Positions 1-8,962 of a stretch of 64,000 nt of DNA are shown one piece after another. The notes beneath the pieces are model-generated. The model saw only the letters and a list, made by a program, of their open reading frames with translations. It made no database searches and was not told the origin of the DNA. The stretch comes from Flavobacterium hankyongi. GTDB lineage: Bacteria; Bacteroidota; Bacteroidia; Flavobacteriales; Flavobacteriaceae. The position numbers were made by a program, and so were the translations under genes. Numbering within the stretch: the first letter of the stretch is position 1; every line of letters begins with the position of its first letter. The DNA lies in assembly GCF_036840915.1 (NCBI RefSeq), contig NZ_CP085725.1, positions 2,480,001 through 2,544,000 of the forward strand, in the 5' to 3' direction.

Positions 1-566
1 GCATACACATCAAATTTATAGGCTAATTTAACTGTGTTGTCAACTGGTAATAAAACCAATTCCCCTTTTGGTTTTGAATAATTCATTGCTTTAGCTTCTT
101 CTGGGTTTTCCCATAAAAACTTTGTAGATTTTGTATGAGCCATTGCTCTCTGCAAAGCAGTTTGAGCATTGATTGATGGAGAAGTATTAACATCACCAAT
201 ATTATAAAATTCCCCATTCATTGTATTTACTTTCCCGTTTTTAGAATGTAAATAATAGGTTGCAAATTCTACTTTAATTCCTTGATGATACATTTGAAAT
301 TTTTCATGAGTAAAACCTAATTCATCCGTATCAGATTTAACTTTAGAAAGATTTTGATTGTCTTTAAGTCCTAACTGCTGTTTGAAGATTGTTCTTGCAT
401 CAGAACTTTTGTAGGTCGAAGATTCTTTGAACGCAATGAAAGCTGGAGTTCCATTGTCGCTCTTTTCCTTCTTGTTTACATTCTTATCTGTTTCTTGTGC
501 CAAAGCAGATAAGGTAAACAACGACAGTGCAGTTATTGTGGTTAAACTGCGTAGTTGTTTTTTCAT
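1..566 (-). CDS. M4 (thermolysin-like) metallopeptidase, N-terminal part; gene runs off the window
   Basis: Read on the minus strand from ATG at 566, this frame is open to the window edge (188 codons visible). It begins with a signal peptide (MKKQLRSL, hydrophobic core, cleavage after ALA before QE). The next ~160 residues look like a fungalysin/thermolysin propeptide (FTP) domain: a run around GFTHEKFQMYHQGIKVEFATYY, then GEFYNIGDVNTSPSINAQTAL. In this family the propeptide chaperones and inhibits a secreted zinc protease whose HExxH domain would lie beyond base 1, so it cannot be seen. In Flavobacteriaceae such proteases are commonly T9SS cargo. That is inference, because the C-terminus is missing. 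The gene is followed upstream by ~190 bp of non-coding DNA, so it is probably transcribed alone. Confidence 0.75.
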   Translation of the reverse strand, partial: MKKQLRSLTTITALSLFTLSALAQETDKNVNKKEKSDNGTPAFIAFKESSTYKSSDARTIFKQQLGLKDNQNLSKVKSDTDELGFTHEKFQMYHQGIKVEFATYYLHSKNGKVNTMNGEFYNIGDVNTSPSINAQTALQRAMAHTKSTKFLWENPEEAKAMNYSKPKGELVLLPVDNTVKLAYKFDVY

Positions 567-708
567 AATTTTTGGTTTTTAGGTTTTTGGTTTGCTTATT
601 GATTGTCAATAATTTGCACAATTTTAAAAAAATTATCAATAATCAAGTGTTTAATTTTGTTTTTTATCTTAACCATAACTTAATCTTAATTTTAAGATGT
701 GGTAAAAC

Positions 709-739
709 AAAAAAAATAGCCCTATTTTAGGGCTATTGC
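709..739 (-). terminator. Rho-independent terminator of the sco operon
   Basis: A 10-bp stem (715-724 with 728-737) with a 3-nt loop is followed on the minus strand by a run of eight T. It lies about 20 bp past the scoB stop and closes the scoA-lipoprotein-scoB unit. Confidence 0.8.
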
Positions 740-758
740 ATTGTCTGTGGAAGGTATA

Positions 759-1418
759 TTAATTGATAATCATTTCTGGAATTTCTCCTTCGATAATTAA
801 CTCTGCTTCTGTAGATTTTATGATTTCTTCAACAGAAACTCCTGGAGCTCTTTCTAAAAGTTTGAATCCTTTTGGAGTAATTTCCATAACCGCCAATTCA
901 GTCACAACTTTTTTAACGCAACCAACACCAGTTAATGGTAAAGTACATTTTTTAAGTATTTTAGATTCTCCTGCTTTGTTGACGTGCATCATGGCTACAA
1001 TAATGTTTTCTGCTGAAGCAACTAAATCCATAGCACCTCCCATTCCTTTTACCATTTTTCTAGGAATCTTCCAATTAGCTATATCTCCGTTTTCAGAAAC
1101 TTCCATAGCTCCTAAAATTGTTAAATCTACTTTTTGGGCACGTATCATTCCGAAACTAAAAGCCGAATCAAAAAAACTTGCCCCAGGTAATGTTGTTATC
1201 GTTTGTTTTCCTGCGTTGATCACATCTGCATCTTCTTCCCCTTCAAAAGGAAAAGGCCCCATTCCTAAAACACCATTTTCAGATTGAAATTCTACTGAAA
1301 TATCTTCACGAACGTAATTAGCTACTAAAGTAGGAATACCAATTCCTAAGTTCACGTAATATCCGTCTTGAACTTCCTGTGCGATTCTTTTTGCGATTTG
1401 ATTTTTGTCTAATGCCAT
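759..1418 (-). CDS. scoB: 3-oxoacid CoA-transferase subunit B
   Basis: Beta subunit of succinyl-CoA:3-oxoacid (acetoacetate) CoA-transferase, which moves CoA between succinyl-CoA and acetoacetate in the cytosol. The family signature around the catalytic glutamate is clear: QSENGVLGMGP, with the Glu at residue 47 when counting from the start used here. The N-terminal VNLGIGIPTLVANYV motif is also typical. I chose ATG 1418 (MALDKNQIAKRI) over the upstream ATG at 1430, because the longer form would overlap the upstream gene and adds non-conserved MIYK. The partner scoA is not adjacent: a lipoprotein gene sits between them. All three read in one direction, so the subunits could still be co-transcribed. 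Confidence 0.9.
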   Translation of the reverse strand: MALDKNQIAKRIAQEVQDGYYVNLGIGIPTLVANYVREDISVEFQSENGVLGMGPFPFEGEEDADVINAGKQTITTLPGASFFDSAFSFGMIRAQKVDLTILGAMEVSENGDIANWKIPRKMVKGMGGAMDLVASAENIIVAMMHVNKAGESKILKKCTLPLTGVGCVKKVVTELAVMEITPKGFKLLERAPGVSVEEIIKSTEAELIIEGEIPEMIIN

Positions 1419-1419
1419 T

Positions 1420-2358
1420 TTATAAATCAATTAATTTAGCTGTTGACCAGCTTGTTTTGTTTCCATTAGCACAAACTGCTCTAACATAGAAATGATAATT
1501 ATACCCTTTTGTTAACTGATGAACTGGCCATCCACCTGTTGAAGCTGAGTATACAGTCCCAGAAGAAACAGAAGCTCCTTGGCTTACTATTGTATATTCA
1601 AAGTTTGATTCTCCATTATAATTCCAATTCAAAGCAATCCAAGCATATGAAGAAGTCTGAGATTCTAGAGTATATGCTAAATTTGTTGGAACAGAGCACA
1701 TATTTTGTGTGTACTGAGAAAAATATGCGTAAGGACCAGTCCATGAGCTCCATCCTTTACCATCATTACAATATGATCTAACATAGAAATCATAAGTGGT
1801 TTGAGCAGCCATAGGAATATTAGATAAATATTCATTATTCGCATTAATTGTTGTACCACTTCCTAAAGAAAATCCTTGAGCTCCATATTGCACTTGATAA
1901 TATGAAACAGTACCTGAACCAAAATTAGAGTCATCCCATGTCAATTGACCTGAATAAATTAAGTTATAGGGTTTACCACAGTAATTATTTATATAAATAA
2001 TTTTTGGAGCAGACCAATCACTTTTTTCTCCATTTGCACAAATAACTCTAGCATAAATATAATATGTTCTATTTTGTGTTACATTATTATCTAAACTAAT
2101 ATTACCTGATGCATTTGGAACAGAAATTACATTTCCATGATTTGGATCTGTATTATATTGTGAATCCAAAAAAACAAACTCATAAGCAGCAGGACTTCCA
2201 CTTGCTGTTATAGAATAATTTAACACATCAACCTGTTGAGATGCATTAAAAGTATTGATTTGAGAACATTTAGACTGTTGCTGTTCTGTAGCTGAATCGT
2301 CTTTACTACAGCTTAATATAATAATTAATAAGCTTAATAAAAAGTAGATTTTTTTCAT
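1420..2358 (-). CDS. Surface-type lipoprotein with three cysteine-paired FN3-like repeats
   Basis: 312 aa. An N-terminal lipoprotein signal ends in LSLLIIILSC; the following CSKDD fits the Bacteroidetes lipoprotein export signal (K followed by two acidic residues just after the acylated Cys), which predicts outer-surface display. The mature part holds three similar ~95-residue modules. Each starts with a Cys (CSQINT, CGKPYNL, CSVPTNL) and ends with a pattern like YxFYVRxxC-NG-SW, the look of fibronectin type III or related beta-sandwich domains with one disulfide each. I do not recognise a specific family or function. It lies between scoA and scoB, 26 bp after scoA and 1 bp before scoB, which is odd for an enzyme operon and suggests an insertion. 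Confidence 0.75.
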   Translation of the reverse strand: MKKIYFLLSLLIIILSCSKDDSATEQQQSKCSQINTFNASQQVDVLNYSITASGSPAAYEFVFLDSQYNTDPNHGNVISVPNASGNISLDNNVTQNRTYYIYARVICANGEKSDWSAPKIIYINNYCGKPYNLIYSGQLTWDDSNFGSGTVSYYQVQYGAQGFSLGSGTTINANNEYLSNIPMAAQTTYDFYVRSYCNDGKGWSSWTGPYAYFSQYTQNMCSVPTNLAYTLESQTSSYAWIALNWNYNGESNFEYTIVSQGASVSSGTVYSASTGGWPVHQLTKGYNYHFYVRAVCANGNKTSWSTAKLIDL

Positions 2359-2384
2359 GAATGTATATTATTATTTTTTTTTAA

Positions 2385-3086
2385 TTATTGTTTTTGTCTA
2401 ACAGTACGCTGTTCAATTCTTTTTTCAAATTTTTCACCTTGGAAAATACGATTAATCATAATTCCTGGAATATGAATTTGATTTGGATCTAATGTTCCTG
2501 CTGGCACAAGTTCTTCTACCTCAGCAATAGTAATTTTTGCAGCACCAGCCATACAAGCATTAAAGTTACGAGCAGTTCCTTTAAAAATTAAGTTTCCTGC
2601 TTCGTCACCTTTCCATGCTTTTACAATAGAAAAATCAGCTTTATAAGCTAATTCCATAACGTGCATTTTTCCATTAAATTCTCTAGTTTCTTTACCTTCG
2701 GCAACTTCCGTACCAAAACCTGCTGGTGTAAAAAATGCTGGAATTCCGGCTTGAGCCGCACGACACTTTTCTGCTAATGTTCCTTGCGGAGTTAATTCGA
2801 CTTCTAATTCACCTGACAACATTTGACGTTCAAACTCGGCATTTTCTCCTACATAAGAAGAAATCATTTTTTTAATTTGCTTTTTTTGAAGCAATAAGCC
2901 TAATCCGAAATCGTCAACTCCTGCATTATTTGAAATGCAAGTTAAATCAGTTACTTCTTTTTTTACTAGTTCTGCAATACTGTTTTCTGGAATTCCGCAT
3001 AAACCGAAACCTCCTAACATAATTGTTTGTCCGCTTTCAATTCCTTGTAAAGCTTCCTGAACGTTGTTTACTTTTCTGTTAATCAT
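2385..3086 (-). CDS. scoA: 3-oxoacid CoA-transferase subunit A
   Basis: 233 aa alpha subunit of the succinyl-CoA:acetoacetate CoA-transferase. Family features visible: the glycine-rich [17 protein letters not shown] stretch near residue 25, CISNNAG at about residue 50, [34 protein letters not shown] in the middle, and KGTARNFN near residue 170. The length is normal for the free A subunit. The gene starts at ATG 3086, 15 bp from a structured intergenic repeat (3101-3178) that separates it from the PBP1A gene upstream. Together with scoB it would let the cell use or make acetoacetate from CoA thioesters. Confidence 0.92.
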   Translation of the reverse strand: MINRKVNNVQEALQGIESGQTIMLGGFGLCGIPENSIAELVKKEVTDLTCISNNAGVDDFGLGLLLQKKQIKKMISSYVGENAEFERQMLSGELEVELTPQGTLAEKCRAAQAGIPAFFTPAGFGTEVAEGKETREFNGKMHVMELAYKADFSIVKAWKGDEAGNLIFKGTARNFNACMAGAAKITIAEVEELVPAGTLDPNQIHIPGIMINRIFQGEKFEKRIEQRTVRQKQ

Positions 3087-3100
3087 GTGTTGTATTTGTT

Positions 3101-3178
3101 TAGCCCAGATGGAAGCGGCATCCTTTTATTGCTTTAACAAATGGCAATAAAAGATACAGCGAACAGCTGGAAAAAGCT
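3101..3178. repeat. Structured intergenic repeat, copy 1 (conserved shoulders, variable stem)
   Basis: It carries the same flanks as 18427-18518: TAGCCC-GAT at the left, AGCGGCATCC before the stem, GATA-AGCG-A-AGC after it and GAAA-AGCT at the right. The central stem here is 10 bp (3123-3132 with 3144-3153) and has a different sequence from copy 2. It lies between the PBP1A stop and the scoA start. Confidence 0.75.
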
Positions 3179-3227
3179 TCACCCTTCGACATCCTAAAAA
3201 ATAGAAACAGGGTAAAAATTAATACTA

Positions 3228-5555
3228 TTAAATTCCAAATTCATCTGTGTTTTGCTCATATTCGTGCTTTATTGCCGTCGAATCCTTTGCAATTGAATCA
3301 TTTTCTCTTCTTGTAGGAGGAGTGTAACAATCGACTTTTATTGATAAATCTTTTGGTCGCTCAAAGGGTTCTTTTGAAACATTCAGCAATGGGTCATTGT
3401 AGCATTTTTTCATAAATAATGCCCAAATAGGTAATGCCATTGTAGCACCTTGTCCCGAAGCTAATGTTCTAAAATGTGCCGAACGGTCCTCATTACCTAC
3501 CCAAACTCCAGCAGCTAGATTAGGTACCATACCAACAAACCATCCATCAGATTGGTTTTGAGTTGTACCAGTTTTTCCAGCAATTGGATTAGTGAAAACA
3601 TAAGGATAACCAGTAACTCTATTATATTTCCAACCGCCACCTTGAGAACGGAGACGACCTCCCGAACCAGACTCAGTAACGCCTTCCATCAACTTTATCA
3701 CAGCAAAAGCAATGTCTTTACTTAATACATCGCGAGATTCCATTTTTGGTTCATAAATCACGTTTCCGTTTTTGTCCTCTATTTTAGTTATAACTTGAGG
3801 TTTTAAATAAATTCCTTGATTTGCAAATGAACTAAAAGCTGCCACTAAATCTTTTACAGTCATGTCTACTGCGCCTAATGCAATTGATGGCTGTGAAGGA
3901 ATATCTGAATTTACTCCCAATTTTTTAACTAAGTCTATAACAGCATCAGGACCAGTTTTGTCAATTAACTTTGCAGAAACTGTATTAATTGATAATGCCA
4001 AAGCTTTTTTAAGAGTTACCATCCCACGATATTTATGGTCTGAGTTTCGAGGTTCCCAATCTTCAGTAACATTATGACGTCCTTTTCTAATTAAGATTGG
4101 ACCATCAATAATAGTATCACATGGTGACATTCCCAATTGTTCGATTGCGGTTGCATAAACAAATGGTTTGAATGTTGAACCTACTTGACGTGCTCCTAAA
4201 CCAACGTGATCATACTGAAAATAACGATAATCAATTCCTCCTACCCATACTTTCACATCTCCTGTTTGTGGTTCCATGGCCATCATACCTGGTTGAAGGA
4301 AGTGCTTATAATAACGAATTGAATCGTAAGGAGTCATGATTGTATCTCTATCTCCTTTCCAAGTGAAAACAGTCATTTTTGTTTTGATGTAGAATGATTT
4401 TTTAATTTCGTCTTCATCTTTTCCGTTTTCGCTTAGGATTCTCCAACGTTCTGTATTTCGCATTGAACGTTCCATGATTTTATCAATATCAGGTTGTTTA
4501 ATATTAACAAATGGAGCCGTTTTATTGTTTTTCATTTCACTCCAAAATTCTTCTTGCAAGTTAGCCAAGTGCTCTTTAACAGCTTCTTCAGCATATAACT
4601 GCATTCTAGAGTCTATAGTAGTATAAATTTTTAAACCATCTGAATAAATGTTGTAATCAGATCCGTCTTCTTTTTTGTTTTCTTTTACCCAAGTTTTCAT
4701 GTAATCACGAAGATACTCGCGGAAATACGTTGCTGTTCCTTCGTTATATTTTTCTGGTGTAAAAGTTAATTTTATTGGTTTTGCCTGATAATTTTCCTTT
4801 TGAGCTGTCGTTAAAAAATGGTTCTTTTCCATTTGTTTTAAAACCACATTACGTCTGTCTTTTACTTTTTCTTCACGCTTTAGCGGATTGAATAACGAAG
4901 GGTTTTTTAACATTCCAACCAACATAGCCGATTCGTCTACTGTTAGGTTTTTGGGCTCTTTTGCAAAATATACTTTTGCCGCAGAACGAATTCCCACCGC
5001 TGTATTAATAAAGTCAACTTTATTAAAATACATTGCGATGATTTCATTCTTAGTATATTGTCTTTCTAAACGGATTGCAATAATCCATTCTTTTGCTTTT
5101 TGAACGATACGGAAAGGCAAGAAACGCGAACCTTCACCATGGAAAAGTAATTTTGCCAACTGCTGTGTAATTGTACTCGCACCACCACGACTACCTAAAC
5201 TTAATGAAGCACTCAATGTGCGTCTTCCATCAATACCTGAATGTTCATAAAAACGTTCATCTTCGGTAGCAACAAGCGCTTTAACTAAGTATGGTGGTAA
5301 ATCTTCGTATTTTACTGGAGTCCTATTTTCGTTAAAAAACTTCCCGATAACAACCCCGTCAGAAGAAATAATTTCTGTAGCTAAATTTGACTCAGGATTT
5401 TCAAGTTCTGAGAATGATGGCATTGAACCAAAAAGTCCCCATGAAGCAAATAGGAAAAACAATAGTAAACCTCCAAAAAACATGAAGAAATATTTCCAAA
5501 ATTTTTTCACATACTGTGAATAATCTGGTTTTTTTGTGTTTAGTTTTTGAGCCAT
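3228..5555 (-). CDS. Bifunctional penicillin-binding protein 1A (glycosyltransferase/transpeptidase)
   Basis: 775 aa class A PBP that polymerises and cross-links peptidoglycan on the periplasmic face. A short cytoplasmic tail is followed by one membrane helix (about 20-43). The GT51 domain has its motifs in order: EDERFYEHSG with catalytic Glu98, GGASTITQQLAK, RLERQYTKNEIIAMYFN and VGMLKNPSLFNP. The transpeptidase domain has STFK with Ser460, SIN, and KTGT at Lys661, so both activities look intact. The C-terminus is a short polar tail. It follows gldH with a 1-bp gap and ends a ricT-gldH-PBP1A group. That order agrees with a link between gliding or secretion lipoproteins and wall synthesis, but it proves nothing about function. 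Confidence 0.95.
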   Translation of the reverse strand: MAQKLNTKKPDYSQYVKKFWKYFFMFFGGLLLFFLFASWGLFGSMPSFSELENPESNLATEIISSDGVVIGKFFNENRTPVKYEDLPPYLVKALVATEDERFYEHSGIDGRRTLSASLSLGSRGGASTITQQLAKLLFHGEGSRFLPFRIVQKAKEWIIAIRLERQYTKNEIIAMYFNKVDFINTAVGIRSAAKVYFAKEPKNLTVDESAMLVGMLKNPSLFNPLKREEKVKDRRNVVLKQMEKNHFLTTAQKENYQAKPIKLTFTPEKYNEGTATYFREYLRDYMKTWVKENKKEDGSDYNIYSDGLKIYTTIDSRMQLYAEEAVKEHLANLQEEFWSEMKNNKTAPFVNIKQPDIDKIMERSMRNTERWRILSENGKDEDEIKKSFYIKTKMTVFTWKGDRDTIMTPYDSIRYYKHFLQPGMMAMEPQTGDVKVWVGGIDYRYFQYDHVGLGARQVGSTFKPFVYATAIEQLGMSPCDTIIDGPILIRKGRHNVTEDWEPRNSDHKYRGMVTLKKALALSINTVSAKLIDKTGPDAVIDLVKKLGVNSDIPSQPSIALGAVDMTVKDLVAAFSSFANQGIYLKPQVITKIEDKNGNVIYEPKMESRDVLSKDIAFAVIKLMEGVTESGSGGRLRSQGGGWKYNRVTGYPYVFTNPIAGKTGTTQNQSDGWFVGMVPNLAAGVWVGNEDRSAHFRTLASGQGATMALPIWALFMKKCYNDPLLNVSKEPFERPKDLSIKVDCYTPPTRRENDSIAKDSTAIKHEYEQNTDEFGI

Positions 5556-5556
5556 T

Positions 5557-6045
5557 TTATTTTGTATCTAAAGATTCTATTCTAAAACCTATTTCTGTAA
5601 TTCCGTTAAGTTTTTCAACTCCTTTCACTTTTCCTGTTTGTCTTACCGCTTGCTGAATTGAAACTTTATATGTACCCTTTTCTGTAAAAGTTGCGTTTTC
5701 TTTGTACCAAAGTTTACTCTCTTTAATATCTGAAAAACCTTCTCCCATTAATGTTCCATCTGGATTTGCCATTTGATATTCTAACGTATCTACTTTAATT
5801 TTTCCTTTTGGCTCTTCCATTTTAACAATTAGAAACAAGTTACTAAACTCATAATCATCATTATTTCTAACATTAATGAACATATTTAATGGTTTTTTTG
5901 AAACCTCCTGATCAAACTTAAATGTAATAATACTGTCACGGTGCCAACCATCATCAATAGTTTTATAATCGTCAAAAACTTGACTTTTATCACACGACAC
6001 AAAAACAAAAGCAATTATAAATAACCAGAAACTATTCTTTAGCAT
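5557..6045 (-). CDS. gldH: Gliding motility lipoprotein GldH
   Basis: 162 aa from the chosen start. A lipoprotein signal (MLKNSFWLFIIAFVFVSC) is followed by the GldH family pattern: VFDDYKTIDDGWHRDSIITF, then FINVRNNDDYEFSNLFLIV, DTLEYQMANPDGTLMGEGF, and a C-terminal GITEIGFRIES. GldH is a membrane-anchored component needed for Flavobacterium gliding. There is no acidic export signal after the Cys, so periplasmic orientation is likely. ATG 6045 is preferred to 6081, because the longer form adds 12 polar residues in front of the signal peptide. With this start it overlaps the ricT end by 14 bp. Confidence 0.88.
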   Translation of the reverse strand: MLKNSFWLFIIAFVFVSCDKSQVFDDYKTIDDGWHRDSIITFKFDQEVSKKPLNMFINVRNNDDYEFSNLFLIVKMEEPKGKIKVDTLEYQMANPDGTLMGEGFSDIKESKLWYKENATFTEKGTYKVSIQQAVRQTGKVKGVEKLNGITEIGFRIESLDTK

Positions 6046-7276
6046 CTTTTTTTCCTTTTTTGAATTTTGGCTTTGGCCCATTGTTGTTATTCTTGTTAAC
6101 GTTAGGATTAGGATTTACATTACCTTCTTTGTTAACTTCAGTTGGGCGTTTTCTTTTTTTATTATTATTCGGTTTTTTCTTTTTAGGCTGATCAAAACGA
6201 GTTAAACTATCCTGACCCATTGCGTTTTGGAATGTTTTCTCTACTTCTGGCTTTTCTTCCTCTATTGCAAACTCTTCAAGTGATGAAACCTTTATTTTTT
6301 GCTTATTCTTAGCAATAATTTCTTTCACTTCCGTAGTTTTCAAAACATGCCAATGTGCAAAATTATCTGTGTAGGCAAACCACATTAATCCTTTAAAAAT
6401 ATCTAATTTTTGGCAAACTGCATCTCCTTTTTCAGTATACAATTTTGTATCCATATCTGGGAAATCTTTCAAAGCATCCATATATGAGTCTAACTCATAG
6501 TTCAAACAACATTTAAGTTTACCACATTGTCCAGCAAGTTTTTGTGGGTTTAATGATAATTGCTGATATCTTGCTGCTGATGTATTTACACTCCTGAAAT
6601 CTGTTAACCATGTTGAACAGCATAACTCGCGTCCGCATGAACCAATTCCTCCAAGTCGAGAAGCCTCTTGACGAAAACCAACTTGTTTCATCTCTATACG
6701 AATCTTAAATTCACTCGCATAATCTTTGATTAACTGTCGAAAATCGACACGATCATTTGCAGTATAATAAAAAGTAGCTTTCGAACCATCTCCTTGAAAT
6801 TCGATATCTGAAATTTTCATTTCTAATTTTAAAGAAATCGCCAATTCACGAGCACGAACTTTCATTGGCTCTTCTTTATCGCGAGCATTACTCCAAATTT
6901 CGATATCTTTTTGAGATGCTTTTCTATATACTTTCAGTACTTCTCCATCAGGATTTACTCCTTTTTTCTTCATTTGAACCTTAACTAGTTCACCTGTTAA
7001 AGTTACAATCCCCACATCGTGACCAGGAGAAGCTTCTGTCGCCACAACGTCACCAATAACTAGTGACAGCTTTTCTGTGTTTCTGTAAAATTCTTTCCTC
7101 CCGTTTTTAAATCGAACTTCTACACAGTCAAAAGGTTCTTGACCTCCCGGAAGACTCATATTTGAAAGCCAATCAAAAACAGTTAATTTATTGCAGCTAT
7201 CGGTGCCACAAGTCCCATTATTTTTACACCCCTTTGGCGCTCCGCCATCGGAAGTTGAACAACTATTACATGCCAT
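6032..7276 (-). CDS. ricT: RicT/YaaT-like PSP1-domain protein with Cys clusters
   Basis: 414 aa. The PSP1 C-terminal-type domain in the middle has the family cysteines CGRELCCSTWL and CGKLKCCLNYEL, which in Bacillus RicT take part in binding Fe-S clusters within the RicAFT complex that affects RNase Y processing and phosphorelay. It also has an extra N-terminal cysteine-rich segment (Cys 3, 6, 17, 23, 28) and a long low-complexity C-terminal tail rich in Lys, Asn and Pro. The core is a safe family call. Whether the Bacillus role applies here is unknown, since no RicA or RicF partner is nearby. It leads the ricT-gldH-PBP1A group and overlaps gldH. Confidence 0.85.
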   Translation of the reverse strand: MACNSCSTSDGGAPKGCKNNGTCGTDSCNKLTVFDWLSNMSLPGGQEPFDCVEVRFKNGRKEFYRNTEKLSLVIGDVVATEASPGHDVGIVTLTGELVKVQMKKKGVNPDGEVLKVYRKASQKDIEIWSNARDKEEPMKVRARELAISLKLEMKISDIEFQGDGSKATFYYTANDRVDFRQLIKDYASEFKIRIEMKQVGFRQEASRLGGIGSCGRELCCSTWLTDFRSVNTSAARYQQLSLNPQKLAGQCGKLKCCLNYELDSYMDALKDFPDMDTKLYTEKGDAVCQKLDIFKGLMWFAYTDNFAHWHVLKTTEVKEIIAKNKQKIKVSSLEEFAIEEEKPEVEKTFQNAMGQDSLTRFDQPKKKKPNNNKKRKRPTEVNKEGNVNPNPNVNKNNNNGPKPKFKKGKKDAKE

Positions 7277-7426
7277 AAATTTGTATATATATTGGTCATC
7301 CCGCTCTTAGAACGAAACTACTATTGCCAAAATTGTTTTGAGGGTAAAGATACATATTTTAAATTCCAAAAAAAGAAATCCCAAATACCAATTTTTTATT
7401 TGGCAAATGTCTAGCAAGACCTGTAA

Positions 7427-7462
7427 ATAAAAAACCTGTTACAATATAAAAACGCAACAGGT
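7427..7462 (-). terminator. Probable terminator after the ferredoxin gene
   Basis: A 7-bp stem (7434-7440 with 7456-7462) with a 15-nt loop is followed on the minus strand by a T-rich tail. It lies ~30 bp past the ferredoxin stop. The rest of 7277-7490 shows no gene. Confidence 0.55.
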
Positions 7463-7490
7463 GTAAGAATAAGTGTCTTTAATCTGATTT

Positions 7491-7721
7491 TCAGGTTTCT
7501 TTTACGGTAATAATATGCACCGGACAAGCTTTTGCTGCTAATTCACAATTTTCAACAATCGTATGGTCGGGTGATTTTAAGGTGTGAAATCCTTTGGCGT
7601 CAACTGATTTAATTAATACTGATTTTCCGTCTTTTTTGGACATTTGAAATTGTGCAGGTGCCATTTCAACACAGTAATTACAACCAATGCATTTGTCTCT
7701 TTGAAGCGTAACAACAACCAT
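7491..7721 (-). CDS. 4Fe-4S ferredoxin
   Basis: 76 aa with a single-cluster ferredoxin layout: CIGCNYC near the N-terminus and a distant Cys in KACPVHI near the C-terminus, with an additional NCELAA cysteine. The first three cysteines plus the CP cysteine are the expected ligands of one [4Fe-4S] cluster. Its ATG overlaps the stop of the U32 gene as TAATG, a strong sign of translational coupling, so it may supply electrons to, or share cluster assembly with, that Cys4 protein. That partnership is inferred from position only. A terminator-like hairpin follows. Confidence 0.88.
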   Translation of the reverse strand: MVVVTLQRDKCIGCNYCVEMAPAQFQMSKKDGKSVLIKSVDAKGFHTLKSPDHTIVENCELAAKACPVHIITVKET

Positions 7722-8962
7722 TAGTTTTCTATAATTTTATACATTTTATCCGATAAACGAATGCGGAACGGCACTTTTAAAGTACAGCTATCGCCTTTGG
7801 TCGCTTTTTCCGAAGTTACATCATTCACAAAGAAATCTTCTAAAATTAATTCTTGTGCTCCTGTTGATGGACCTGTAATTAAAATTTTATCACCTTTTTT
7901 AATGTCGTATGCTTCAATTTTGAATTCTGCTATGCTTGATTTTGGGAAATAATGCATTCCTTTCCCAACATATACTTTCTTTTGAGTGGCATTAGAACCT
8001 GGATTGTCTGACCATTCGCCTAATTTTTGTCCCAAATAATAACCACTCCAAAAACCACGATTATAAACGGTTGCTAAAGCTTCCATCCAAGTGTTGATTT
8101 TCTCTTTGGTAAAAGTTCCTTCATAATACGAATCGATAGCTTCGCGATAGGTTTTGATAACGGTTGCCACATAATCAGCAGCACGACCACGACCTTCAAT
8201 TTTTAATACCTTAATGCCTGAATCAATAACTTGATCTAGAAAATCTAACGTACATAAGTCTTTTGGCGACATCATGTATTCGTTATCAATTTCAATTTCA
8301 AAACCAGATTCTTGGTCAATAACCGTATATTTTTTACGACAATTTTGTTTGCAAGCACCACGATTGGCAGAAGAGTTATGCGAATGTAAACTCAAATAAC
8401 ATTTTCCTGAAACCGCCATACATAAAGCACCATGACCAAAGATTTCGATTTCCACCAAATTCCCACTTGGTCCTTTGATTTGCTCTTTTTCAATGTCGTC
8501 AGTAATTTTCTTTACTTGACGTAAACTCAGCTCGCGAGAAAGTACGATTGTATCGGCAAACATTGCATAAAACTTAACCGTTTCAATATTAGTCACATTC
8601 AATTGTGTGGAAATATGCACTTCCATTCCCATTGTACGAGCTGTCATAATAACTGCTTGGTCAGATGCGATTACTGCTGTAATTCCTGCTTCTTTGGCTT
8701 TGGTTAAAAGTGTTTTTACAATCGATAAATCGTGATCGTAAATAATGGTATTTAAAGTTAGATACGTTCTAACATTTTTTTCGTTGCAACGACGCGCAAT
8801 TTCAGGTAAATCATCTAAAACGAAATTTACTGTTGCACGAGCTCGCATATTTAATTGTTCGACACCAAAATAAATCGAATCGCAACCATTATCTAAAGCT
8901 GCTTGCATGGATTCGAAATTTCCTGCAGGTGCCATTAATTCTATTCTTCCAGAAGTTGTCAT
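7721..8962 (-). CDS. U32 family protein, TrhP-like tRNA 5-hydroxyuridine synthase
   Basis: 413 aa. It starts with the U32 signature (RIELMAPAGNFESMQAALDNGCDSIYFG) and has four conserved cysteines (181, 188, 204, 208) in ALCMAVSGKCY and RGACKQNC, which bind a Fe-S cluster in this family. U32 members include TrhP (prephenate-dependent wobble uridine hydroxylation), RlhA (23S rRNA) and UbiU/V. Direct coupling to trhO (stop and start overlap as TAATG) favours the TrhP role. Residues ~328-413 form a C-terminal beta domain that is closely repeated at the C-terminus of TrhO. The length fits a TrhP of the Bacillus TrhP2 type. The ferredoxin gene follows with the same TAATG overlap. Confidence 0.85.
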   Translation of the reverse strand: MTTSGRIELMAPAGNFESMQAALDNGCDSIYFGVEQLNMRARATVNFVLDDLPEIARRCNEKNVRTYLTLNTIIYDHDLSIVKTLLTKAKEAGITAVIASDQAVIMTARTMGMEVHISTQLNVTNIETVKFYAMFADTIVLSRELSLRQVKKITDDIEKEQIKGPSGNLVEIEIFGHGALCMAVSGKCYLSLHSHNSSANRGACKQNCRKKYTVIDQESGFEIEIDNEYMMSPKDLCTLDFLDQVIDSGIKVLKIEGRGRAADYVATVIKTYREAIDSYYEGTFTKEKINTWMEALATVYNRGFWSGYYLGQKLGEWSDNPGSNATQKKVYVGKGMHYFPKSSIAEFKIEAYDIKKGDKILITGPSTGAQELILEDFFVNDVTSEKATKGDSCTLKVPFRIRLSDKMYKIIEN

